Assembly: GCA_963668585.1 (NCBI GenBank)
Contig: OY764869.1
Span: forward strand, 62,001 to 126,000
Direction: 5' to 3'
Source: Bin87 sp963668585
GTDB taxonomy: Bacteria; Chloroflexota; Dehalococcoidia; Lucifugimonadales; UBA3495
Length of the DNA: 64,000 nucleotides
Part shown: positions 7,195-15,396 of the stretch, one piece after another
Layout of the letters: every line of letters begins with the position of its first letter
How positions within the stretch are numbered: the stretch's first letter is position 1
The notes under the pieces: generated by a model
Database searches by the model: none
Seen by the model: the letters and a program-made list of their open reading frames with translations, nothing else
What the model was told of the DNA's origin: nothing
Program-made: the position numbers and the translations under genes

Positions 7195-8940
7195 CTACTC
7201 CCGAAATATCTCCTCGCCGCGATGCAGCCGCACTGCGATCTGGTAGGTCTGGCCCACCGCGCGGGGCGTCGGCGCGTGTGCCGCCAGGTAGCGCGCCATC
7301 CCGATCAGCACGTGCCGGCCCGACTCTGTGCCCCGCCGGCGCCGGTACTGGTTGAACCCTGCGTCAACGATCTGGAACGAGTGGAACCCCGAATCCTCCG
7401 ACAGCATCGCCCGTCCCAGCGCCGCCACCAGCGCGTCCGGTTCGCCCCCGCCGGTGAGGTAGCGGGACACCAGGTGCGACACCTCCTCGACCTGCTGGCG
7501 CACGTCCATGCGTTCGCGGATCTGGGCCAGCAGTTCCGCTCCATCCACCGGGTCGCCGCCCGTCTCCGGTATGCGCTGGGCCGGCATATTCAGAAACCGG
7601 TCCAGGTAGATGCTCATGGCAACATCAAAGACGCCCCGCAACAGTTCCGGCGAAGGGGCGCGCTGCAGCGCCCGGTGCAGGGCGTTGGCGGCAGTCAGGG
7701 TGTTGTGAACCGTGTCCCAGTCGCCGAACTCGTTGGAAACGTGGAATTGCGCCATCCTCAAAAAGGCGGCGTAAGCAACGGCAGACCCGAGTTGTTCGGC
7801 GGTGGCCCCCGACGCCATGGCAGTTTTGATGGCTTCCAGGATTTCGGCGGGAGACTCGCTGAGCATCTCCCGCGCCAGCGCGTCCGCATCGTGCCAGGCC
7901 GGGGCTGTGCGCCCCTGCTCGCATAGCGCGGGCAGTTCGTCGCGAGCCTGCCATACCAGCGACGCCAGGTCGATGGGATGCCGCCACGCGCTGAGTTCCT
8001 GGCTGCGTCGGGCGCGAGCCATGCCGAGCACCAGGCTGGTGAGGGTCCGGCTGGCGTGTTCCCAGCCGATATGGTCCAGCAACTCGAAGGCCTTGTTGGC
8101 GAAGTCCAGCGTGTGCCCGGCATCAAGGTAGATGTGGTCGGTGGCGGCGGCGAATACCATGTCGGCGATGTCGTCCGGCGGAATCGCCAGTTCGATGGCC
8201 GTGCGCAGGCACCGCTCGGCGGCGTCATCGTCGCGCACGTCGATGAAGTTCCGGAACCACCGCTTGAAGACCTCGGGGCGCGTCTCTCCCGTGGGCAAGG
8301 AGTCAACGACGAACCGGGGCGGGCGGCCGGCGCACTCGCGCGATACGTGCAGCAAACCCTGGTACAGCGCAACGGAACGGTCATCCTCAGCCAGGTGGGG
8401 CAGGATGTTGGCCGAGGCGGTGAGGATGGTCATGGCCGGACCCCAACCGGCGGCGGCATAGGTGGTCCCAAAGTCGGCGCCGACCCGCAGCGGCACGCGG
8501 TAATCCGCGCCGCCGGCGTGCAGGCCCAACACCGACTTGGCGGTCACCAGCCGGATGTTGTGTTCCAAGCCGTCCCGCAGCCGTCCGGTCCAGTGGTGGG
8601 TTTCGTCGCGCTGCGCCGGGTGGGGGTCCACCCAAACCTGCCCGTCAACGACGGTGACCGGGAAACTGCGCACGTCGTCGGCAAAGGGATTGAAGGTGCC
8701 GCCGCTGGAAAGGTCGAAGCGCGCGTTGTGCCAGTGGCAGGTCAGAATGCCGTCCTTGACGCTGCCGCGGTCCAGCGGAAACCCCATGTGAGGGCAGCGA
8801 TTGTCCACGGCGTAAACCTGCCCATCGTGGCACATGACGGCGATGGCGTGGCCGCCGCCGGTGACCACCTTGCACCCACTGGCTTCCAGTTCTTCAATCG
8901 ACCCGGCGAGTATCATCTGTCCTGCAATGTGGGTAGCCAT
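7195..8940 (-). CDS. Rieske [2Fe-2S] protein with large C-terminal helical domain
   Basis: A 581-residue protein. Residues about 5-105 are a Rieske domain whose cluster ligands are visible as C-P-H, then 16 residues, then C-H-W-H. The remaining ~470 residues are helical, with conserved-looking His-rich stretches (for example T-D-H-I-Y-L-D-A-G-H-T-L-D and the repeated M-A-R segments), and are not the usual ring-hydroxylase mononuclear-iron domain: I see no facial-triad D/E-x3-D-x2-H-x4-H. I recall similar proteins annotated only as 'Rieske domain-containing'. The start is the ATG at 8940, with AAGGAGG 8 nt upstream. It likely feeds electrons to an oxygenase. Confidence 0.8.
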   Translation of the reverse strand: MATHIAGQMILAGSIEELEASGCKVVTGGGHAIAVMCHDGQVYAVDNRCPHMGFPLDRGSVKDGILTCHWHNARFDLSSGGTFNPFADDVRSFPVTVVDGQVWVDPHPAQRDETHHWTGRLRDGLEHNIRLVTAKSVLGLHAGGADYRVPLRVGADFGTTYAAAGWGPAMTILTASANILPHLAEDDRSVALYQGLLHVSRECAGRPPRFVVDSLPTGETRPEVFKRWFRNFIDVRDDDAAERCLRTAIELAIPPDDIADMVFAAATDHIYLDAGHTLDFANKAFELLDHIGWEHASRTLTSLVLGMARARRSQELSAWRHPIDLASLVWQARDELPALCEQGRTAPAWHDADALAREMLSESPAEILEAIKTAMASGATAEQLGSAVAYAAFLRMAQFHVSNEFGDWDTVHNTLTAANALHRALQRAPSPELLRGVFDVAMSIYLDRFLNMPAQRIPETGGDPVDGAELLAQIRERMDVRQQVEEVSHLVSRYLTGGGEPDALVAALGRAMLSEDSGFHSFQIVDAGFNQYRRRRGTESGRHVLIGMARYLAAHAPTPRAVGQTYQIAVRLHRGEEIFRE

Positions 8941-9132
8941 GATTCCGTCCTCCTTGGATTGCATTGAGGGGGATTGTGGCGGGAGAGTGGCGGTCACGCA
9001 GCATCATATCATCGGCAGCGTCGGCTCCACGCGCGGCAAGCTCCCGATTGACTGCGCTGTTGGCGGCAAATACACTGCGGCACGGCCCGCGCGATTGCGG
9101 ACCGTATATTGGCAACGCGGGCATCGTGCTCC

Positions 9133-10203
9133 ATGTGGCAAGCCACCGAAGAAGTCCTACCGTTCATCGCCATCGGCGCCGGTATCCTGGGAACCGGCGG
9201 CGGCGGCAATCCCTACGTCGGCCAACTGCGGGCGCGTGAAGCGATCCGGAAGTGGGGGCCCGTCACCGTGCTGTCTCCCGAGGAGTTGCCCGAGGATTCC
9301 AGGGTGGTTTGCGTCGGCGGCATCGGCGCGCCCACGGTGGGAGTCGAAAAGGTGCGCGACCTGCAGTCGTACCACGCGCTGCGGGCGATTGAGGAATACG
9401 TCGGCGAGAAGGCCACCGCGCTGATCTCCAACGAAATCGGGGGCAGCAACTCGGTGGAACCCCTCATCGCCGCCGCCATCGCCGGCCTGCCCGTGGTGGA
9501 CGCCGACGGCATGGGGCGCGCGTTCCCCGAGTTCCAGATGAAGACCTTCTTCGTGTACGGCGTGCCCTGCTGCCCCATGTCCGTGGCCGACGAGAAGGGC
9601 AACTCCGTCATCGTTCGGGACACCATCACGCCGTCCTGGGCCGAACGACTGGCCCGCGCCATCACCATCCAGATGGGATGCGTCGCCTGCTACGCCGTCG
9701 CGCCCATGAGCGCCGAGCAGGTCAGGCGCACCGCCGTCCCCCGCACCCTGTCCCTGGCCCGCGACCTGGGACGCGCCGTTCAGGACGCCCGCGACTCCGG
9801 CGAAAACCCCCTCGACGCGATCCTGTCGGCCTGCCCCGGTCGCATCCTGTTCACGGGCAAGGTGGTGGATGTTGACCGCCGCACAACCTCGGGATTCGCG
9901 CGGGGAACGCTGACCATCGACGGCATTGACTCGTGGCACAGCCGGCAGATGGTCATCGACTTCCAGAATGAAAACCTGGTCGCCCGGGTGGATGGCGAGA
10001 TTGTCTGCACCGTGCCGGACCTCATCTGCGCGGTTGCCACCGACACCGGCGAACCCGTAACCACCGAACTGATGCGGTACGGCCTGCGCGTCGCCATCCT
10101 GGGGTTCCCCGCTCCGGCGCTGTGGAGCACCCCGGAGGGCCTGGCCGTGGCGGGACCCGGCGTGTTTGGCTACGACACCGATTACGTCCCGTTGACGCTG
10201 TAG
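9133..10203 (+). CDS. DUF917 family protein (hydantoinase/thiohydantoin-associated)
   Basis: A 356-residue protein with the DUF917 hallmarks: an N-terminal G-A-G-I-L-G-T-G-G-G-G-N-P-Y motif near residue 15, N-E-I-G-G-S-N near residue 100, and V-D-A-D-G-M-G-R-A-F-P-E near 125. Members are found beside HyuA-type hydantoinases, and I recall one characterised as an S-methyl thiohydantoin desulfurase. The HyuA-like gene follows 10 nt downstream, supporting a joint role in opening cyclic amides or ureides. I use the ATG at 9133; no clear ribosome binding site precedes it. Confidence 0.85.
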   Translation: MWQATEEVLPFIAIGAGILGTGGGGNPYVGQLRAREAIRKWGPVTVLSPEELPEDSRVVCVGGIGAPTVGVEKVRDLQSYHALRAIEEYVGEKATALISNEIGGSNSVEPLIAAAIAGLPVVDADGMGRAFPEFQMKTFFVYGVPCCPMSVADEKGNSVIVRDTITPSWAERLARAITIQMGCVACYAVAPMSAEQVRRTAVPRTLSLARDLGRAVQDARDSGENPLDAILSACPGRILFTGKVVDVDRRTTSGFARGTLTIDGIDSWHSRQMVIDFQNENLVARVDGEIVCTVPDLICAVATDTGEPVTTELMRYGLRVAILGFPAPALWSTPEGLAVAGPGVFGYDTDYVPLTL

Positions 10204-10213
10204 GGGAGGCGAT

Positions 10214-11788
10214 ATGCTGGTCGGCGTGGACGTCGGAGGCACCAACACCGACGCTGTGCTGATGGACGGCCGCCGACTCGTCGGCGCGGTCAAAGTCCCC
10301 ACCACGGCTGACATCACCACCGGAATCACCGGCGCCATCACCGAACTGCTGCAACAGACGGGTCAACGGGACGAGATCCAGGCCGTGGTCGTCGGCACCA
10401 CGCATTTCACCAACGCTTTGCTGGAGCGGAAAAATCTCGCGCCCACGGCGGTGATTCGCCTCGCCATGCCCGCCACCGAACTGCTGCCTCCGCTGGTGGA
10501 ATGGCCGACCGAGTTGAAAGACGCCATCGGCGGGCACGCCCACATGGTTCGCGGCGGCAACGAGTTTGACGGCCGCGACATTTCACCGCTGGACCGGGAG
10601 CAAATCCGCGAGGTGGTAAGGCACGCCCGCGCGCAGGGTGTGCGGGCCATAGCGGTCAGCGGGGTTTTCTCGCCCGTGGACCCCGCGCAGGAGGAGGCAG
10701 CGGCGGCGGTCATCCTGGACGAAGCGCCGGATATGCGAGTGTGCCTGTCCCACGAAAACGGACGCATCGGCCTGCTGGAACGTGAGAACGCAGCAGCGTT
10801 GAACGCCTGCCTCGGCGACGTTGCCGCCACCACCATACGGGGCATCGAGCAGGCTCTGACGCTACTGGGCATCGACGCGCCGCTGTTCATGAGCCAGAAC
10901 GACGGCACGCTGATGGACACGTCCTTCGCCTACCGATTTCCGGTGCTGACCATATCGTCCGGCCCCACCAACAGCATGCGTGGCGCGGCGTACCTGACCG
11001 GCGTGGACGACGGAATCGTCGTTGACATCGGCGGCACCTCCACCGACGTGGGAGCGCTGGTCAAGGGCTTCCCCCGCGAGTCGGCAGTCGCCGTGGAACT
11101 GGCAGGCGTCCGCACGAATTTCCGAACTCCCGACATCATATCCATCGCGCTGGGCGGCGGCACGGTCGCGTCCCTGGACCCGTGGCGACTGGGGCCCCAG
11201 AGTGTCGGATACCGCCTGACGGACGAAGCCCTGGTATTCGGCGGCGACACCCTCACCGCCACCGATCTGGCCGTCGCCGCCGGCCGCGCCAGTGTTGGCG
11301 ACCCGTCGTTGGCCGCCGACGTGCCATCCGGTCTGGCGCAACGCGGGGCCGCCGAGATGCAGACGCTGGTGGAAACCGCCGTGGACCGCATGAAACTCAG
11401 CGGTGACGACGTCCCCGTGGCGCTGGTGGGAGGCGGCAACATCCTGGTGGGCGATTCATTGGCCGGGGCCAGCCGGGTGCTGCGTCCCGAGCACGCCGGC
11501 GTCGCCAACGCCATCGGAGCGGCGATAGCGCAGGTCAGCGGACAGGTGGAGCGCGTGTACTCCCTGGACAGCGGAAGCCGCGACGAAGCCATCGCCGACT
11601 GCACGGCGGCCGCAATCGCCCGCGCCACGGCGGCGGGAGCCGACCCCGCGACCGTCGAGGTGGTGGACGTGGAGGAAGTGCCCCTGACCTACGTGCCGAG
11701 CAACGCCACCCGGGTCCGCGTGAAAGCCGTCGGCGAGGTCGCCCCCAGCGCGTTGCGGCGCACCGGAACACCGCCAAACGACGGATGA
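10214..11788 (+). CDS. Hydantoinase/oxoprolinase family protein (HyuA-like)
   Basis: A 524-residue ASKHA-fold protein with two phosphate-binding loops: G-V-D-V-G-G-T-N-T-D at residues 3-12 and V-D-I-G-G-T-S-T-D-V-G near 275. A third glycine-rich L-V-G-G-G-N-I-L-V segment lies near 405. The length fits the short HyuA-like class found beside DUF917, not the ~700-residue acetone carboxylase or oxoprolinase subunits. These enzymes hydrolyse cyclic amides with ATP. GGAGG lies 4 nt before the ATG. It forms an operon with the DUF917 gene. Confidence 0.88.
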   Translation: MLVGVDVGGTNTDAVLMDGRRLVGAVKVPTTADITTGITGAITELLQQTGQRDEIQAVVVGTTHFTNALLERKNLAPTAVIRLAMPATELLPPLVEWPTELKDAIGGHAHMVRGGNEFDGRDISPLDREQIREVVRHARAQGVRAIAVSGVFSPVDPAQEEAAAAVILDEAPDMRVCLSHENGRIGLLERENAAALNACLGDVAATTIRGIEQALTLLGIDAPLFMSQNDGTLMDTSFAYRFPVLTISSGPTNSMRGAAYLTGVDDGIVVDIGGTSTDVGALVKGFPRESAVAVELAGVRTNFRTPDIISIALGGGTVASLDPWRLGPQSVGYRLTDEALVFGGDTLTATDLAVAAGRASVGDPSLAADVPSGLAQRGAAEMQTLVETAVDRMKLSGDDVPVALVGGGNILVGDSLAGASRVLRPEHAGVANAIGAAIAQVSGQVERVYSLDSGSRDEAIADCTAAAIARATAAGADPATVEVVDVEEVPLTYVPSNATRVRVKAVGEVAPSALRRTGTPPNDG

Positions 11789-11860
11789 CACGCCCACAGG
11801 GTTTGCCAGCGGCGGCCCGCGAATCTACAATCTGGGGCACCACATTGGAGGGATAGAGCA

Positions 11861-12565
11861 ATGAAACTGTTGGTAGTGTCAGGCGGGCGTCATCCTTACG
11901 AGGAATCCACGCCCATATTGGAATCTTTTCTCAAGGGCGCCGGCCACGACGTCACCGTGACCGAGGACGCCTCGGTGCTGGCGGACGCCGTCGCGATGCA
12001 CGGATACGACGTCCTGGTTTTCAACACCCGTCGGGAAAACGTCGCCGATTTCGGAGACTGGACCCTGTCCGACTCCGAGATGGAGGGTCTGCAGAACTTC
12101 ATCAGCGAAGGCAAGGGGTTCGTCTGCATCCACATCGCGACGTGCGTGGCCGCCGCGTGGCCCGAGTACCACGACATCACCGGCGGCGGCTGGATCTCCG
12201 GCACCAGCTATCACCCGCCCTACGGCCAGTTCAACGTCAACGTCAGCAACGCGGGACACCCCGGCGCCAGCGGCGTGGCCGATTTCGGCACCAACGATGA
12301 GCTGTACATGAACCTGGCCATCAAGGACGGGAACGACGTGTTCCTCACCGGCACCGCCGAGGACGGCACCTGGCCCTGGGGCCCGGACCGGAGCGACACG
12401 TTCATGCCGGGCGGCACCTATCCGTTGGGCTGGACCCGCCAGTACGGCGACGGCAACGTCTTCGTCCTCCTGCTGGGACACGACGGCCGCAGCTTCGAGA
12501 CGCCCGAGTTCCAGAAACTCGTGCTCAACGGCGTCGAATGGTCCGCCGCCAAAGTCCCCGCCTGA
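11861..12565 (+). CDS. ThuA-like domain protein
   Basis: A 234-residue protein of the class I amidotransferase-like ThuA family (named from trehalose utilisation). The segments seen are M-K-L-L-V-V-S-G-G-R-H-P-Y at the start, Y-D-V-L-V-F-N near 48, G-K-G-F-V-C-I-H near 83, and a C-terminal G-R-S-F-E-T-P-E-F-Q-K-L-V-L-N-G. The last of these matches the family's G-R-x-x-x-T-P-x-F-x-x-L-L-x-N-G end. The start has GGAGG upstream. It is probably a sugar-derivative or small-molecule enzyme; the substrate is unknown. Confidence 0.8.
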   Translation: MKLLVVSGGRHPYEESTPILESFLKGAGHDVTVTEDASVLADAVAMHGYDVLVFNTRRENVADFGDWTLSDSEMEGLQNFISEGKGFVCIHIATCVAAAWPEYHDITGGGWISGTSYHPPYGQFNVNVSNAGHPGASGVADFGTNDELYMNLAIKDGNDVFLTGTAEDGTWPWGPDRSDTFMPGGTYPLGWTRQYGDGNVFVLLLGHDGRSFETPEFQKLVLNGVEWSAAKVPA

Positions 12566-12588
12566 CCCAAACCCGGTCATGGCATCCG

Positions 12589-12615
12589 TAGGGGCGGGTT
12601 TGAAACCCGCCCCTA
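12589..12615. repeat. Intergenic palindromic repeat, copy 3 (GGTTTGAAACC centre)
   Basis: A perfect 13-bp-arm palindrome beginning TAGGGGCGGG, with the same centre as the copy at 988-1012. It lies 23 bp after the ThuA-like stop, between convergent genes, together with copy 4. Confidence 0.8.
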
Positions 12616-12656
12616 TACGTTGAATCTGAATTGGACGGCCGAACCGGCTCCAAGAC

Positions 12657-12684
12657 GTAGGGGCGAATGATCATCCGCCCCCAC
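12657..12684. repeat. Intergenic palindromic repeat, copy 4 (AATGATCATC centre)
   Basis: The outer arms GTAGGGGCG and CGCCCCCAC enclose AATGATCATC, a slightly imperfect palindromic centre related to that of the copy at 35261. It is 24 bp from the 3' end of the minus-strand LLM gene, so each of the two convergent genes has its own copy. Confidence 0.75.
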
Positions 12685-12708
12685 CATGAAAACCGTCGTT
12701 CGTTCCGG

Positions 12709-13878
12709 CTATCCGACCCGTTCCTCGTGCCGCTGACGCGCCCGGTCGATGGCGCGCACCCGGCCACTCACCAGATCATCCTGCCGCTCCCTGGCCCACT
12801 GGTTCGATGCCACCGTGCTCAGCACGCTGCCCTGGAAATGGGGCATTACGTACCGCGCCATCAATTCGTAGCTCTTCAGCATCTTCTCCCGGGGCGCCCA
12901 GTCGATGGTCTGCACCAGGAAGGCGCCGAACCCGCCGCTCTGCTCGCCCAGCCGCTCAATGGCTTCGATGCAGTCGTCGGGCGTGCCGATGATCCAACTC
13001 CCGGTGTCGGCCATGTTGTCGATCACTTTGTCCAGCGGCCCGTCGAATACCGGTTTGCGGCCGTTCGTTCCCTCGCTGTACTCACGGAGGTAGCGGCCCG
13101 CGCCCATGCGCGCATCGTTCAGCGCCTCTTCCTTTGATTCCGCGAGGTGGCACGGCAGCACCAGCCGCCAGTCGTCCCGGTTCATGGTGTTGCCATGCTC
13201 GGCGGCGGACTCTTCGGCAATGCTCCACAGACCCTGCAGGTCGGATGGGCCGGCCGATGGGTCGCGCGGCACCGTGATGGTCAGCACCGAGCAGCCGTGC
13301 TTGCCCGCCAGCGTAACGCCGGCCGGAGACTGCACCGAGGCAACGGCGGTGTGCATGTAGGGACGCTGGTAGGGCCGCAACTGCAGCAGACCCTCTTTCA
13401 GCTCAAACCAGTCGCTCTTGTAGCTGATGGGTTCCGTTTCGGTGAACAGGCGCAGGATGATGCCCAGGGACTCGTCCATGCGCTCCCGCTGCAGTTCGTG
13501 GGGTATGCCCATCATGTAGGCGTCGCCGGGCAGCGCGCCCGGGCCGACGCCGAACAGCACGCGGCCATAGGTCATGTGGTCCAGTTGAACCATGCGGTTC
13601 GCCACCATCAGCGGGTGGTGGTACGGCAGGCTGACCACGCCGGTGCCCAGCTTGATGCGATTGGTGCGCTGGGCGGCGGCGGCGATGAACACCTCCGGAG
13701 ACGAGATGATCTCCCAACCCGCGCTGTGATGCTCGCCGACCCATGCCTCATCGAATCCCAACTTGTCCAGCCATTCGATCAGTTCGAGGTCGCGTTCCAT
13801 GGCCAGGGTGGGGTTTTCACCAACGCGGTGAAACGGGCCGAGGAAGATGCCAAACTTCATTCGCTCTGGAAACGCCAT
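12709..13878 (-). CDS. LLM-class flavin-dependent monooxygenase (LimB-like)
   Basis: A 389-residue luciferase-like TIM barrel. Characteristic segments are M-K-F-G-I-F-L-G-P near residue 7, D-E-A-W-V-G-E-H-H near 43, R-I-K-L-G-T-G-V-V-S-L-P-Y-H-H-P near 73, and G-R-V-L-F-G-V-G-P-G-A-L-P near 105. The H-H-P-L and long insertions resemble limonene 1,2-monooxygenase-type enzymes that use FMNH2. GGAGGA lies 6 nt before the ATG at 13878. No reductase partner is adjacent. The substrate is unknown; a terpenoid or other small hydrophobic compound is a guess. Confidence 0.88.
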   Translation of the reverse strand: MAFPERMKFGIFLGPFHRVGENPTLAMERDLELIEWLDKLGFDEAWVGEHHSAGWEIISSPEVFIAAAAQRTNRIKLGTGVVSLPYHHPLMVANRMVQLDHMTYGRVLFGVGPGALPGDAYMMGIPHELQRERMDESLGIILRLFTETEPISYKSDWFELKEGLLQLRPYQRPYMHTAVASVQSPAGVTLAGKHGCSVLTITVPRDPSAGPSDLQGLWSIAEESAAEHGNTMNRDDWRLVLPCHLAESKEEALNDARMGAGRYLREYSEGTNGRKPVFDGPLDKVIDNMADTGSWIIGTPDDCIEAIERLGEQSGGFGAFLVQTIDWAPREKMLKSYELMARYVMPHFQGSVLSTVASNQWARERQDDLVSGRVRAIDRARQRHEERVG

Positions 13879-14065
13879 AAATGTCCTCCTCCGGTACGGC
13901 GATGCGGCGCTCGCAATCCCGTCAGAGTGTCAACGGGAGCGGCCACGGCTTGCCCAACGGTTGCGGCCATTCTGCCCACCCCGGGGAACCCTGTCAATCG
14001 GCGGTCCAGGACACCAACACCATTGGGTTGTTGGCGATAAACAAGCCGGTCCGCTCGCCCAGAGG

Positions 14066-14575
14066 TTACGGCGTGGCGGCGCGGGATCTCCTCACCAGGT
14101 AAACAATCAGGAGGATCACATCCGCGATGAGAAGCACGATGGCCGCTGCGCACAGGATCAGGCCGAGGATATAGCCACCGCCCAGGAAGTCTGCCGCCAC
14201 CGCCGACCAGATCAAAACGTGAAGCCCCGAAAACAGGGCGACCAACGTGCAGATGATCAGGACCACCAGGACGATGCCGCCTGCTGATCCCGACGACCCG
14301 CCGGAGTCTCTCAATATGCGCGGCAGCAGCACCGCCTTGACGATTGCCATCCACAACAGCACCAGCGCGCAGACGAAATACATGGCTATGGATGTTTGCG
14401 GTTCCGGCGTATCAAATATGCCATTGACCACCCACGCCGAAATCCACCTCAACTGACGCTCGTTGTTCGCCATTGCGTACAACAGCATCAACCCCACTAT
14501 GATGATGGCAGCGAACTGCGCCAATCCCGACAACCTGAGAAAACCCGGTATTCGGCTTTGAGAAGATTCCGTCAT
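14066..14575 (-). CDS. Hypothetical four-helix membrane protein
   Basis: A 169-residue integral membrane protein with four hydrophobic segments (about 18-36, 63-83, 97-118 and 125-155) and short polar loops, one of which is a Ser/Gly linker (D-S-G-G-S-S-G-S-A-G-G). A strong GGGAGG precedes the ATG. I recognise no family. It lies 104 nt downstream of the lipoprotein gene on the same strand, so both may be on one transcript. Confidence 0.7.
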   Translation of the reverse strand: MTESSQSRIPGFLRLSGLAQFAAIIIVGLMLLYAMANNERQLRWISAWVVNGIFDTPEPQTSIAMYFVCALVLLWMAIVKAVLLPRILRDSGGSSGSAGGIVLVVLIICTLVALFSGLHVLIWSAVAADFLGGGYILGLILCAAAIVLLIADVILLIVYLVRRSRAATP

Positions 14576-14679
14576 CTCTGCCTCCCTCAGCAGGGGCCGA
14601 TTGGCAAACTGCGCCTGGGTTCATAACCGGCGACCGCGCGCCCGGAAGCAGACGCGGCAAGCCTGGGCGCACCCTAAGA

Positions 14680-15237
14680 TCAGCGATTGAGCAGGTCTCG
14701 CAACCCTTCCTGGGCGTTTCCAATCTGCTCACCGACCTTTTCGATGACTTCGTCGGTATCGACGTCGCCGGCGCTGTCAATCGCCCGTTCCACCCCTCGT
14801 TTCACGTCATCAATCTCAGGCAGGCAGCATACCGATGCGCTGTCGAAGTCCACCTCCCAATCGACCACCGCTCCATCCTCAGCGTCGATGACCAGAAGGA
14901 TGGGCGCCACGATCTCGACGGTTTCGCGGATGATCGCCAAGTTGATGTCAATGGTTGCGTCGGCGGTAGCGGTCAACCTGCACTCCCGGCTTTCGGAGCA
15001 GCGTGGCACCGAATAGGTCCAGGTGACCCTGTCGCGCAACTCCTGCTTCAACGTCTCGCTGATCGCTTGCGTCACCCCCGGGATGTAGCCCAGGAAAAAT
15101 GCGGTGATCCCGTCGATTGCGTCGAAGCTTGAGGCGGTCCACTCTTTGGACACTTCCAGGGCGATTTCCTCGTCGCTCTTGCATCCCACCGACGCCACCA
15201 GCAAAAGCGCCACGATTCCAACCATCATCAGTCGCAT
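14680..15237 (-). CDS. Predicted lipoprotein, unknown function
   Basis: A 185-residue protein. The start is the ATG at 15237, with GGAGG 5 nt upstream; it gives a short lipoprotein signal peptide ending A-S-V-G-C, lipidated Cys19. The mature part is acidic, with a predicted long helix (I-A-L-E-V-S-K-E-W-T), a V-C-C-L-P-E-I-D-D-V-K-R-G-V-E-R motif and a C-terminal amphipathic helix. There are four cysteines in the mature part (two in C-x5-C form, two adjacent). No family recognised. It is divergent from the HTH-membrane gene. Confidence 0.7.
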   Translation of the reverse strand: MRLMMVGIVALLLVASVGCKSDEEIALEVSKEWTASSFDAIDGITAFFLGYIPGVTQAISETLKQELRDRVTWTYSVPRCSESRECRLTATADATIDINLAIIRETVEIVAPILLVIDAEDGAVVDWEVDFDSASVCCLPEIDDVKRGVERAIDSAGDVDTDEVIEKVGEQIGNAQEGLRDLLNR

Positions 15238-15396
15238 ATTGGCCTCCGGGCTTTCAACTCGAACCAGCCACCGTTTCGGCTTGGTTGCCATGTGGTGAAT
15301 TGGGCGCAATAATAGGCGCAACCGGTTTAAATGTCGGTGTGAATTAACGGGTTTAGCCGAAATTGCAATTATTGTGCATAGAAATGGTAGGTAAGT

